From contig NZ_JAJSOH010000006.1 of the NCBI RefSeq assembly GCF_021277265.1, positions 186,001 to 250,000 of the forward strand: a stretch of DNA of 64,000 bases. Reading direction: 5' to 3'. Shown here one piece after another: positions 15,855-23,889 of this stretch (its first letter is position 1; every line of letters starts with the position of its first letter). A program made the translations under genes and the position numbers. The notes beneath the pieces are model-generated. The model was not told where the DNA came from and ran no database searches. It was given only the letters and a program-made list of their open reading frames with translations. This DNA is from Kineosporia rhizophila (GTDB lineage Bacteria; Actinomycetota; Actinomycetes; Actinomycetales; Kineosporiaceae).

Positions 15855-16772
15855 TCAGCGGAGCTGGTCGACGATCACCTCGGTGGCGTCGGCGATGAGC
15901 TGGTCGTCGGTGCTCGCGTCCGGCTCGCCGCGGGTGGAGAGCACCGCAAGGACGATCGGGGCGGACCTGGGCGGCCAGATCACGGCGATGTCGTTGCGGG
16001 TGCCGTAGCCGCCCGAGCCGGTCTTGTCGCCGACCACCCAGCCCTCGGGAACGCCGGCCCGGATCACCTTGTCGCCGGTGGTGTTCCGCTTCAGCAGGTC
16101 GGTCAGGGCGGCCTTGTCCTGGTCGTCCAGGACATCGCCGAGGACGAACTTGCGCAGGTCGGTGGCCAGGGCCCGGGGGGTGCTGGTGTCGCGGCGGTCG
16201 CCCGGGGTGGCCTCGTTGAGGTCGGGTTCGATGCGGTTCATCTGCGTGGTGCGATCGCCGATCCGCTCCAGGGCGGCGTCCACCTCCGCGGGGCCGCCGA
16301 GCTCTTTGAACAGCAGGTTGGCGGCGGTGTTGTCGCTGTAGCGCACCGAGGCGTCGGCCAGTTCACGCAGGGTCATGCCGGTGGCCAGGTTCTGGCGGGT
16401 GATCGGGGCGTACTCGAGCAGGTCGGACTCGTCGTAGCGGACCAGCCTTTCCAGCTGCCGGTCGGTGCGCCTCTGGAACAGGACGCCGGCCTGGAGGGCC
16501 TTGAACGTGGAGGCGTAGGCGAAACGGCGGTCGGCCCGGAACCGCACGGTCCGACCGGTGCCGGTGTCCAGGGCGTAGACACCCAGGGTGGCGTCGTACC
16601 TCTCCTCCAGGGCCCGCAGCTCAGCTGCTGGGCTGGAAGGTGTCTGCGTGACCGAAGGGCCCAGCGCGGCGGAAGCGTTCTGGGTGGCGGAGGCGTTCTG
16701 GGCGGCGCAGCCGAGGAGCAGGGCGGCGCAGGCGACGGTCGCGCCGAGACGACCTGGGACAGAGAGCTTCAT
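15855..16772 (-). CDS. bla: Class A beta-lactamase, lipoprotein
   Basis: 305 residues with all class A motifs: STFK at 88-91 (Ser88 nucleophile), SDN at 146-148, EPDLNE at 182-187 (general base Glu) and KTGSG at 250-254. The N-terminus is a lipoprotein signal with lipobox LLLGC (Cys22), then a Ser/Thr/Ala-rich spacer to about residue 48, so the enzyme should be anchored to the outer face of the membrane. It hydrolyses the beta-lactam ring. It is divergent from the LysR gene across 112 bp, which with the following gene reproduces the blaL-blaA-blaB layout of Streptomyces cacaoi; induction by beta-lactams is therefore likely. Confidence 0.95.
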   Translation of the reverse strand: MKLSVPGRLGATVACAALLLGCAAQNASATQNASAALGPSVTQTPSSPAAELRALEERYDATLGVYALDTGTGRTVRFRADRRFAYASTFKALQAGVLFQRRTDRQLERLVRYDESDLLEYAPITRQNLATGMTLRELADASVRYSDNTAANLLFKELGGPAEVDAALERIGDRTTQMNRIEPDLNEATPGDRRDTSTPRALATDLRKFVLGDVLDDQDKAALTDLLKRNTTGDKVIRAGVPEGWVVGDKTGSGGYGTRNDIAVIWPPRSAPIVLAVLSTRGEPDASTDDQLIADATEVIVDQLR

Positions 16773-16858
16773 GGACCACCTTCCGATGTGGTTCGAGCTG
16801 GTGCAGCCAGCCTGGCGGCGCCGGATCGATGCGGTCCAATGCCCGGATGGCCGAATCG

Positions 16859-16873
16859 ATGCTGATCCGGCAT
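16859..16873. promoter_or_regulatory. T-N11-A LysR box in the bla-blaA intergenic region
   Basis: ATGCTGATCCGGCAT is a 15-bp dyad (one mismatch) with the T-N11-A spacing of LysR sites. It lies 11 bp before the blaA GTG. An almost identical perfect copy is found at 20704-20718. The gap also contains ATCGATGC twice (about 16825 and 16855). Confidence 0.65.
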
Positions 16874-16884
16874 AGGCTGAGTTC

Positions 16885-17760
16885 GTGGACGTGGTCTCCG
16901 GCTGTCAGGCCTTCGTGAGCGTGAGCGAGCACGGTGGCTTCACCCAGGCCGCCGCGGCCGTGAACCTCCCGCAGTCGGTGGTCAGCCGCCGGGTGGCCGC
17001 GCTGGAGAGACATCTGGGCGAGGCTCTGTTCGAGCGCACCTCGCGGCGGGTGGCGCTGACCCGGTTCGGTTCCGACCTGCTGCCCTCCGCCCGGCGACTG
17101 GTGCGGCTGGCCGACGACCTGCGGCACGACGCCGAACGGGCCCGGCGCCGGCCCTTCCGTCTGGCCGTGCCCGGCACCTGCGGTACTGCCGCCCTGGCCC
17201 GGCTGGAGGCCGGGGCCCGGCCTGAGGAGGTCTACCTCGACCTGGTCACCGGTGGGCCCGAGGAACGGGCCGAGATGGCCCGGTCGCTGGCCGTGCGGGC
17301 GGCCCTGGTCGCCGTCCCCCCGGACCAGGGCATCTGGGCGGTCCCGCTCGGCCTGGCCGGCACCGGCGAGCCCGAGGGCCCGGTGATTCATCTGGAGTCG
17401 TTGCGCCCCGGCCGTTCTCAGGCCGGCGAGCGGGCGCGGGTGGTGCGGGTGCAACCCGAGGACGACGTGCCGCACGTCCGCGACCGGCTCACCCGGCTGC
17501 GGGACGCGGTCGGGCTGCGGCCCGCCCAGGTCGCGGTGGCGCCGACCCTCACCACCGCGGTCGCCGAGGTGCTGGGCTCGTCCGACCTGCTGCTGTGCTC
17601 GCCGGCTCAGGCGATCGAGCTCGGGCTGGCCTGGCGGCCGGTGGGGGAGATCCGGCTGGCCCGGGGCTACGACGTGGCGGCCATGGCCCAGGCCGACCGC
17701 GAGCGGGTGCACACCCGTCTGGAACCGTTGGTCGCCCAGTGTCTGGGGGCGCAGCGATGA
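16885..17760 (+). CDS. blaA: LysR-type regulator of the beta-lactamase locus (BlaA-like)
   Basis: 291 residues from a GTG start. The N-terminal winged helix ('FVSVSEHGGFTQAAAAVNLPQSVVSRRVAALERHLGEALFERTSRRVALT', about residues 8-57, quoted here only by its ends as FVSVSEH and RRVALT) is standard LysR; the effector domain is shorter than usual and diverged. Position and gene order (divergent from bla, followed by a BlaB-like gene with ATGA overlap) match the S. cacaoi BlaA activator, which is required for beta-lactam induction. It probably binds the T-N11-A box just upstream and represses or activates both directions. Confidence 0.88.
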   Translation: MDVVSGCQAFVSVSEHGGFTQAAAAVNLPQSVVSRRVAALERHLGEALFERTSRRVALTRFGSDLLPSARRLVRLADDLRHDAERARRRPFRLAVPGTCGTAALARLEAGARPEEVYLDLVTGGPEERAEMARSLAVRAALVAVPPDQGIWAVPLGLAGTGEPEGPVIHLESLRPGRSQAGERARVVRVQPEDDVPHVRDRLTRLRDAVGLRPAQVAVAPTLTTAVAEVLGSSDLLLCSPAQAIELGLAWRPVGEIRLARGYDVAAMAQADRERVHTRLEPLVAQCLGAQR

Positions 17761-18647
17761 GACTGCTCGAACAGCTGCGGCAGGCGCTCGAGGAGGGCGG
17801 CCTGCACGGGTCGTTCCTGGTGCGCGACCTGGACAGCGGCGAGGAGATCGGGATCGAGCCCGACCTCGAGTTCGCCGCCGCTTCACTGGTCAAGGTGCCG
17901 CTCGCGCTGGCCACCCTGGAGCGGGTGCGCACCGGCGAGCTCGACGCCGCCGCCCGGATCGAGGTGCAACCGGGCGCGCTGAGGGTGCCCGGCCCGACCG
18001 GCCTGACCAAGTTCCGTCACCCGGCCTCGATCGCCCTGGAGGACCTGCTCTACCTGAGCGTCTGCCTGAGCGACACGACCGCCGCCGACGTGCTTCTCGA
18101 CCTCACCCCGCCCACCGCGGTCGCCGCCTACCTGCGCGAGCACGGCCACACCGGGCTCACCGTGCGCCATCGTCTGGGCGACCTGGCCGACACCCCGGCC
18201 GAACGCTTCCCGGCCGGCGAGGGCCATCTGGCGCACTCGCTGGCGATCGGTGCGGGCACCGCCGGGCGCGGCCATCCGGTGCCCCAGCTCGATGTCAGCC
18301 GGGCGAACTCGGGCAGCGCCCGGGCCTTCGCCGACCTGCTCCAGGCGCTCTGGCGGCCCTCCACGATCGACCCGTGGGTGGCTGGGCGGATGCGCGAGCT
18401 GCTCGCCAACAACGTGCTGCGCCAGCGGCTGGCCCCGGACTTCGCCTCCGACGCCTCGCGCTGGTCGTCCAAGACCGGCACGCTGCTCAACCTGCGCCAC
18501 GAGGTCGGTGTGGTGGAGCACGCCGACGGCCAGGCCTTCGCGGTGTGCGTGCTCACCGAGTCTCGGGTGGCAGCCACCGTCCAGCCCGGAGCCGAGGCGC
18601 TGATGGCCACGGTGGCCCGTCGGCTGCGCGACCACCTGCGGCGCTGA
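17757..18647 (+). CDS. blaB: BlaB-like serine penicillin-recognising protein
   Basis: 296 residues, starting at the ATG that overlaps the blaA stop (ATGA), hence translationally coupled. It has a beta-lactamase fold with SLVK at 43-46, SDT at 105-107 (in place of SDN) and KTGT near residue 240. No signal peptide is present, so it stays in the cytoplasm, and the class A Glu166 omega-loop motif is not seen, so it is unlikely to be an efficient beta-lactamase. In S. cacaoi the homologue BlaB works with BlaA in induction of the beta-lactamase, and a cytoplasmic sensing role is the best inference here. Confidence 0.85.
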   Translation: MRLLEQLRQALEEGGLHGSFLVRDLDSGEEIGIEPDLEFAAASLVKVPLALATLERVRTGELDAAARIEVQPGALRVPGPTGLTKFRHPASIALEDLLYLSVCLSDTTAADVLLDLTPPTAVAAYLREHGHTGLTVRHRLGDLADTPAERFPAGEGHLAHSLAIGAGTAGRGHPVPQLDVSRANSGSARAFADLLQALWRPSTIDPWVAGRMRELLANNVLRQRLAPDFASDASRWSSKTGTLLNLRHEVGVVEHADGQAFAVCVLTESRVAATVQPGAEALMATVARRLRDHLRR

Positions 18648-18662
18648 CCGGTCCGTGGCGCC

Positions 18663-19094
18663 TCAGACGGTCATCACCCGGCGCAGCACCTCGAAGTCGT
18701 TCCGGGAGAGGGCGACCAGGCCGAAGCGCAGCGAGTGCCCCCAGCCCGGCTCCCGGGTCAGGTCGAGCTGCCCGGCCAGGTCACCGATCGGCACGGGCCG
18801 GGCCGGGACGAACTCCACCCTGCGCCGCCACGGCCGCACCGGCTCTCCGGCCCGCATCTGCACCAGTTCCTCGGCCTGGAAAGGCACGTCGTCGGCGACG
18901 ATCCCGAGCTGGGTCACGGCGCGCAGCGGCTTCTTCTCGCCCAGGCGCTGGGTGGGGGAGTAGAAGACGAACCCGTCACCGCGGCGCAGCCGGGTCAGGT
19001 TGTTGCGTTTGCCGTGGTTGAGCTGGATCCAGTTCTGCCCGGCGGCCCGGGCGGCGTGATCGGCCGACACAATTCCCAGCCATGCTTTTTCCAT
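18663..19094 (-). CDS. EVE domain-containing protein
   Basis: 143 residues: 'WLGIVSADHAARAAGQNWIQLNHGKRNNLTRLRRGDGFVFYSP' at the N-terminus and 'LRAVTQLGIVADD' follow the UPF0310/EVE pattern (PUA-like fold, candidate reader of modified nucleotides). No membrane or signal segments. It is convergent with blaB (15-bp gap). I quote the long segment only by key parts: WLGIVS, GDGFVFYSP, LGIVADD. Confidence 0.85.
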   Translation of the reverse strand: MEKAWLGIVSADHAARAAGQNWIQLNHGKRNNLTRLRRGDGFVFYSPTQRLGEKKPLRAVTQLGIVADDVPFQAEELVQMRAGEPVRPWRRRVEFVPARPVPIGDLAGQLDLTREPGWGHSLRFGLVALSRNDFEVLRRVMTV

Positions 19095-19211
19095 GACGCA
19101 GACGATGCCGGGGATACCTGACAGCTACCGTCATATACGTCCGGTCTAAATCACGATCAAGGACGTCCTAGAAGTTGCCTTCGACCCGTTTCGAGCCCTT
19201 ATCGTGACCGG

Positions 19212-19418
19212 ATGGAGATCAACTCGCGTCCTCGGGGCCGGCACCTGGCCCGCCGCTTCCGCAGCAGTGAGACCGGGTCCTCGGCCGTCACCTGGGAGCC
19301 GAGCGACGTGGTGAAGGCGCACACCGGCAGCATTCCGGTGCTGTCCGAGGACCCGCGCAGCCGGGTGGCCCGGCTGCGCGAGATCCGCGACCGGATGGCC
19401 GAGCCGGATCCTGCCTGA
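19212..19418 (+). CDS. Small basic hypothetical protein
   Basis: 68 residues, Arg-rich with an acidic C-terminus ('RVARLREIRDRMAEPDPA'). Third codon positions are strongly G/C, as in neighbouring real genes, which favours a real gene. No ribosome site is seen before the ATG, so translation may be leaderless or start elsewhere. I recognise no family. The 335-bp gap between the flanking minus-strand genes holds only this ORF and an A/T-richer stretch (about 19118-19170) that may contain promoters. Confidence 0.5.
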   Translation: MEINSRPRGRHLARRFRSSETGSSAVTWEPSDVVKAHTGSIPVLSEDPRSRVARLREIRDRMAEPDPA

Positions 19419-19429
19419 GTCGGCCTGAG

Positions 19430-20620
19430 TCAGGCGCGGCCGAAGGTGCTGGTCCCGGTGGTCCAGGCGTGGGCCTGCTCGCTGAGGGAAAGGCCCAGGC
19501 CGGGCCGCGGCGGCACCACCATCCGGCCGGCGCGCAGCTCCAGGCGCTCGTTCCAGAGCGGTTCCAGCCACTCGAAGTGCTCCACCCACGAGGTGTGCGG
19601 GTAGGCCGCCGACAGGTGCACGTGGATCTCCATGGCGAAGTGCGGCGCCAGGCTCACCCCGGCGTGCTCGGCCAGAGCCAGCAGCTTCAAGAAGGGCGTG
19701 ATCCCGCCGACCCGGGGCGCGTCCGGCTGCAGGTAGTCGACCGAGCGCAGACGCAGCAGCTCGGCGTGCTCGGCCACGCTGGTCAGCATCTCGCCGGTGG
19801 CGATCGGGGTGTCCAGGGCGGCGGCCAGCTGGGCGTGGCCCTCGGCGTCGTAGGCGTCCAGCGGCTCCTCGATCCACTCCAGCCCGAACTGCTCCAGCGC
19901 CCGGCCCATCCGCAGTCCGTCCTGGCGGTTCCACTGCTGGTTGGCGTCGACCATCAGGGTGAAGTCGTCGCCCACGGCCGCGCGCACGGCGGCCACCCGG
20001 GCCAGGTCGGCCTTCTTGTCCGGCTGCCCGACCTTCAGCTTGATCCCGCCGATGCCCGCGGCCACCGAGCGCTGCGCGTTCTCCACCACGGCCTCGATCG
20101 GCATGGACAGGAAGCCGCCGGAGGTGTTGTAGGCGGCCACGGTGTCACGGTGGGCCCCGATCAGCTTGGCCAGCGGCAGCCCCGCCCGCTTGCCCTTCAG
20201 GTCCCACAGGGCCACGTCGAACGCGGCGATCGCCTGGGTGGACAGGCCGCTGCGGCCGACCGAGGCGCCGGCCCAGACCAGCTTGGTCCACAGCCGGGAG
20301 ATGTCGCTGGGGTCCTCACCGATCAGGTTCGGGGCGATCTCGCGGGCGTGCGCGTACATCCCGGGGCCGCCCGCGCGCTTGGAGTAGGCCCAGCCCAGGC
20401 CGCTCAGCCCGGACTCGCAGGTGATCTCGGCGAAGACGAACGCGATCTCGGTGAGCGGCTTCTGCCGGCCGGTGAAGACCTTGGCGTCGCTGATCGGGTT
20501 GCCCAGCGGCAGGTGGCACAGGCTGACCCGGACGCCGGTGATCCGGTCGGAGGTGGCCACGTCGGCGCCCAGGTGCAGGCCGCTCAGGTCGGGGACGACG
20601 GTGCTGCTCTCGAGCGTCAT
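19430..20620 (-). CDS. L-talarate/galactarate dehydratase-like enolase superfamily enzyme
   Basis: 396 residues from ATG 20620, preceded by AAGGAGAT at ideal spacing. It belongs to the mandelate racemase subgroup: 'GIKLKVG' supplies the KxK catalytic lysine, metal ligands lie in 'MVDANQQW', 'WIEEPLD' and 'IATGEM', and the His base in 'LAPHFAME'. 'KVFTGRQKPLTEIAFVF' and 'EPLDAYDAEGHAQLAAALDTP' closely follow characterised talarate/galactarate dehydratases, which dehydrate the aldarates to 5-keto-4-deoxyglucarate. No other aldarate gene or transporter is adjacent. A LysR-type box lies 84 bp upstream of the start. Confidence 0.85.
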   Translation of the reverse strand: MTLESSTVVPDLSGLHLGADVATSDRITGVRVSLCHLPLGNPISDAKVFTGRQKPLTEIAFVFAEITCESGLSGLGWAYSKRAGGPGMYAHAREIAPNLIGEDPSDISRLWTKLVWAGASVGRSGLSTQAIAAFDVALWDLKGKRAGLPLAKLIGAHRDTVAAYNTSGGFLSMPIEAVVENAQRSVAAGIGGIKLKVGQPDKKADLARVAAVRAAVGDDFTLMVDANQQWNRQDGLRMGRALEQFGLEWIEEPLDAYDAEGHAQLAAALDTPIATGEMLTSVAEHAELLRLRSVDYLQPDAPRVGGITPFLKLLALAEHAGVSLAPHFAMEIHVHLSAAYPHTSWVEHFEWLEPLWNERLELRAGRMVVPPRPGLGLSLSEQAHAWTTGTSTFGRA

Positions 20621-20703
20621 CGCAGGATCTCCTTCGATCGGGGGCTCCTTCGACGCTAAGCCGCTCCCGCGATGCCCGTCCAACATTGCTTGAGCATCAC
20701 CCG

Positions 20704-20718
20704 ATGCCGATCCGGCAT
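20704..20718. promoter_or_regulatory. Second copy of the T-N11-A LysR box
   Basis: ATGCCGATCCGGCAT is a perfect 6+3+6 dyad with T-N11-A spacing, one base different from the box in the bla-blaA gap. It lies between the divergent talarate dehydratase and M18 aminopeptidase genes, which have no regulator gene beside them. Confidence 0.6.
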
Positions 20719-20780
20719 GGGGCGATGCCCGGGAGTAGGGTCGTACGGCCTCGTAGGCCGAGCCGAAGGACGTTCTTGCC

Positions 20781-22055
20781 GTGCCCAGTTCCAGCCCTGA
20801 GACCACCGTCGAAGACCTCGCCGCGTTCGTGTCCGCCGCGCCCACCCCGTACCACGCGGTGGCGGAGGCGGTGCGGCGCCTGAGCGAGGCCGGTTTCACC
20901 GAACAGCCCGAGAGCGGTGAGTGGGACCACACCCCGGGCGGGCGCTACCTGGTGCGCGACGGCACGGTCCTGGCCTGGTACACGCCGCCGAACGCGAGCC
21001 CGACGAAGGCTTTCCGGATCTTCGCGGCGCACACCGACTCGCCCACGCTGAAGATCAAGCCCAACCCCGACACCGGCACGGCGGGCTGGCGGCAGGCCGG
21101 GGTCGAGGTCTACGGCGGGGCGCTGTGGAACTCCTGGCTCGACCGGGACCTGGGCCTGGCCGGGCGGCTGGCCCGGCTCGACGGCACGGTCGTGCCGGTG
21201 CGGATCGACCGGCCGCTGCTGCGGGTGCCGCAGCTGGCCATCCACCTGGACCGGCAGGTGAACCAGGGCCTGAAGCTCGACCCGCAGCGTCATCTGGTGC
21301 CGATCTGGGGTCTGGGCCCCACCGCGGACGGCGACCTGCTGCAGTACGTGGCCGACCGGGCCGGGCTCGAGGCGGACGAGATCGTGGCGCACGACCTGGT
21401 CGTCCACGAGCTCACGCCGCCGGCCCGGCTCGGCGCCGACGGGGAACTGCTGGCCTCACCCCGCCTGGACAACCTCTCCTCGGTTCACGCCGGCCTGACC
21501 GCGCTGCTCGCCGCGGCCGAGTCGCAGCCGGAAACCGTGCCGGTGTTCGTCGGTTTCGACCACGAGGAGGTGGGCAGCAGTTCGGCCACCGGCGCCGCCG
21601 GGCCGCTGCTGGAGATGGTGCTGACCCGGCTGGCCGGTGGCGCGGAAGAGCGCTACCGCTCGTTCGCCGCCTCGCGCTGTCTTTCGGCCGACGTGGCCCA
21701 CGCCGCACACCCCAACTACCTCGACCGCCACGACACCGACCACCTGGCCCACATGAACGCCGGCCCGGTGCTGAAGACCAACGCCAACCAGCGCTACGCC
21801 ACCGACGCACCCGGGGCGGCCGCCTGGCACCGCGCCTGCGCCGAGGCCGGGGTGCCGAGCCAGGTGTTCGTCTCCCACAACAACGTGCCCTGTGGTTCCA
21901 CGGTGGGCCCGATCACCGCCACCCGCCTGGGGATTCGCACGGTCGACATCGGCATCCCGGTGCTCTCGATGCACTCGGCCCGCGAGCTGTGCGGGGCTCA
22001 GGACCCGGCCTATCTGGTGGCGGCGGCCACGGCGTTCTTCGTCGACCCGGTCTGA
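20781..22055 (+). CDS. apeB: M18 family aminopeptidase
   Basis: 424 residues from a GTG start, full family length. Co-catalytic zinc sites: 'AAHTDSPTLKIKP' (His, then Asp), 'PRLDNLSSVHA' (bridging Asp), 'FVGFDHEEVGS' (catalytic Glu and Glu ligand) and the C-terminal 'VLSMHSARE' (His). It is a cytosolic metallo-aminopeptidase of the aspartyl-aminopeptidase type that removes N-terminal (often acidic) residues during peptide turnover. Its last 46 bases overlap the convergent glycosyltransferase gene. Confidence 0.94.
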   Translation: MPSSSPETTVEDLAAFVSAAPTPYHAVAEAVRRLSEAGFTEQPESGEWDHTPGGRYLVRDGTVLAWYTPPNASPTKAFRIFAAHTDSPTLKIKPNPDTGTAGWRQAGVEVYGGALWNSWLDRDLGLAGRLARLDGTVVPVRIDRPLLRVPQLAIHLDRQVNQGLKLDPQRHLVPIWGLGPTADGDLLQYVADRAGLEADEIVAHDLVVHELTPPARLGADGELLASPRLDNLSSVHAGLTALLAAAESQPETVPVFVGFDHEEVGSSSATGAAGPLLEMVLTRLAGGAEERYRSFAASRCLSADVAHAAHPNYLDRHDTDHLAHMNAGPVLKTNANQRYATDAPGAAAWHRACAEAGVPSQVFVSHNNVPCGSTVGPITATRLGIRTVDIGIPVLSMHSARELCGAQDPAYLVAAATAFFVDPV

Positions 22056-22873
22056 GCCTGCTGCGAACTCAGGGCAAGGATCCCGGCGCCGGGGTCGAAC
22101 TCGACCAGACCTCGGCGCCGGAACTCCTCCAGCCAGCCCTGCATCGGGTACCAGCCGTGAATCTCGGCGAACAGGGCGGCATTACGGACGATTGCGGCCA
22201 GGTGCCGGGTCGGCGGGGTCTCGGTCTCGTGGTGCTGGTGGTAGGCGACCGCGTCGCCGCTCCACCACACGCCCAGGCCGGCCTGCCCGGCCCGCACGCC
22301 GAAATCGGTGTCTTCGCCGCCGTATCCGACGAAGCGCTCGTCGAATCCGCTGATCCGGTCGAAGTCCCGGCGATTGATACCTAAGGACGTGGTCCAGGCC
22401 AGTTCGTGACGATCGTCGCGCACCAGCCGTCCCGGCTCGGGTGCGGGCCGGGACGCGTGCTGCCGGGAGCGGGCGATCAGGTCGCGCTCATTCCAGCCGT
22501 CCTGCACCGCAGCCGGTTCCAGGTAGCGCAGCGGTCCACTGACCAGGCCGTCGACCTGCTTGAGGGCATCGGCGTACGTCTCGACGAGCTGCTCGCCAGG
22601 AATGCAGTCCACGTCCAGGAAGACGATGTGCTCGGCATGAGTGGCCCGTGCTCCCAGGTTCCGGGCGGCCGCAAGGGGCAGTTCGCCACCCTGGGAAGGC
22701 ATATCGACGATGACGACCTGCTCGGCCACCCGCGGCGGCACTGTGATCTCGGCGCCGTCCATGCGCACGATGACCAAGTGCTCGGCCGACCGGGACTGAC
22801 GCTGAAGGCCTTCCAGCTGACGGGCCAGGTGGGCGCGGCGTCCCGCGACGATGGTGACAACGGCCAGGCTCAT
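22010..22873 (-). CDS. Glycosyltransferase family 2
   Basis: 287 residues, with a GT-A fold opening on 'SLAVVTIVAGRRAHLARQLEGL'. A DxD-like metal motif 'FLDVDCIPG' lies near residue 85, and 'GINRRDFDRISGFDERFVGYGGEDTDFGVR' (key parts GFDERF and GGEDTDF) is the galactosyltransferase-type C-terminal motif. No membrane segments. It is the last gene of a three-glycosyltransferase operon, with its start overlapping the preceding stop (ATGA). The product is probably a cell-surface or secreted glycan or a glycosylated small molecule. Confidence 0.88.
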   Translation of the reverse strand: MSLAVVTIVAGRRAHLARQLEGLQRQSRSAEHLVIVRMDGAEITVPPRVAEQVVIVDMPSQGGELPLAAARNLGARATHAEHIVFLDVDCIPGEQLVETYADALKQVDGLVSGPLRYLEPAAVQDGWNERDLIARSRQHASRPAPEPGRLVRDDRHELAWTTSLGINRRDFDRISGFDERFVGYGGEDTDFGVRAGQAGLGVWWSGDAVAYHQHHETETPPTRHLAAIVRNAALFAEIHGWYPMQGWLEEFRRRGLVEFDPGAGILALSSQQAQTGSTKNAVAAATR

Positions 22874-23880
22874 ACGGTTCCCACCTCGACGGCCTGCGCC
22901 TCGACCAGTTGGGCGAAACGAGCTGCGCCCACCTCGGGCTCGTCCTGTTCCGGCAGCAGCATGGCCCTGCGCACCGCATCGGCCCAGCCGCCGGGCTCGG
23001 GCAGCTGCCAGAGGGCGACGGCTGCCCCGACCCCGTCCAGGGCCTTGGCGGTTGCCTCCTGCTCGTCGAAAGCTCGCTGCTCAGGCAGGGTCACGAACGG
23101 CTTACCGGCGGTGGTGACCTCGCCGACCGTGCCCAGGCCGGTATTGCCGATGACCACCGAGGCCTCGGCAATGGCCGGCCCGGCGTCGGCCACACGGCCC
23201 TGGAAGGACAGGTTCGCGGGCCCGGCTTCGGCCGGGGCGTCGAGGCCCAGCACCGTCACCTCGTGATCGGGCAGATCGACGGCGATCTCGGAGCACCGAC
23301 GTGCGTCCAACCGAGACCCACCCGTGCCGACCACCACAACTGCTCGCGGGCGTCCATCGTTGTTGCTCTTGAGAACCCTGCGCGCAGCCGTGACCAGACC
23401 GACGGCGTGGGTCCGGGGAAGGTTGGTGTGCAGGCCCCACGACTCGGGAACCGGCATGACCACCTGGTCGGCCAGGGCGAAGCCGAGGTTGTGGGCCGGA
23501 TCGGTGCGCTGACCAGGAAGTCGAACTGCGACAACGGGAATGCCGCTGGTGCGCAGCAGCACCGCTATCTCGACCGAGACGTCCACCACGGCCAGCGCCG
23601 GCTGATAGTGGGCGGCGGCGCTCAGGAGCAGCCGATGGCGGGCCAGCAGCCCGGGCTGATGAGTCGGCGCCCAGTGCAGTGCGCCGTGAGCATCGGGGTC
23701 CTCGTTCACCAGCCCGAAGTCCAACGGCAGCGGCACGTGCTCGCACGACGGCGGCAGAGCCCGCGGGGGTTGCGCCGAGGATGCGAAAATCACCGGCCGG
23801 GGCAGCTGCTCGGCCATCGCCAGGGCGCGACGCCAGTGGCCGGAGCCCTGGTGATGGACGTAGTAGAGGATCGGGCGCAC
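22870..23880 (-). CDS. MurG/GT28-like glycosyltransferase
   Basis: 336 residues with a GT-B fold. N-terminal 'ILYYVHHQGSGHWRRALAMAEQL' is the GxGH-type loop of MurG-like enzymes. The C-terminal half has 'VIGNTGLGTVGEVTTAGKPFVTLPE', the sugar-nucleotide binding signature (key: NTGLGTVGE, then a Pro-rich loop). No signal peptide. Middle gene of the operon: 9 bp after the GT4 stop and overlapping the GT2 start by 4 nt. It most likely adds a sugar in the same pathway as its neighbours. Confidence 0.85.
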   Translation of the reverse strand: MRPILYYVHHQGSGHWRRALAMAEQLPRPVIFASSAQPPRALPPSCEHVPLPLDFGLVNEDPDAHGALHWAPTHQPGLLARHRLLLSAAAHYQPALAVVDVSVEIAVLLRTSGIPVVAVRLPGQRTDPAHNLGFALADQVVMPVPESWGLHTNLPRTHAVGLVTAARRVLKSNNDGRPRAVVVVGTGGSRLDARRCSEIAVDLPDHEVTVLGLDAPAEAGPANLSFQGRVADAGPAIAEASVVIGNTGLGTVGEVTTAGKPFVTLPEQRAFDEQEATAKALDGVGAAVALWQLPEPGGWADAVRRAMLLPEQDEPEVGAARFAQLVEAQAVEVGTV

Positions 23881-23889
23881 GAAACCGCC

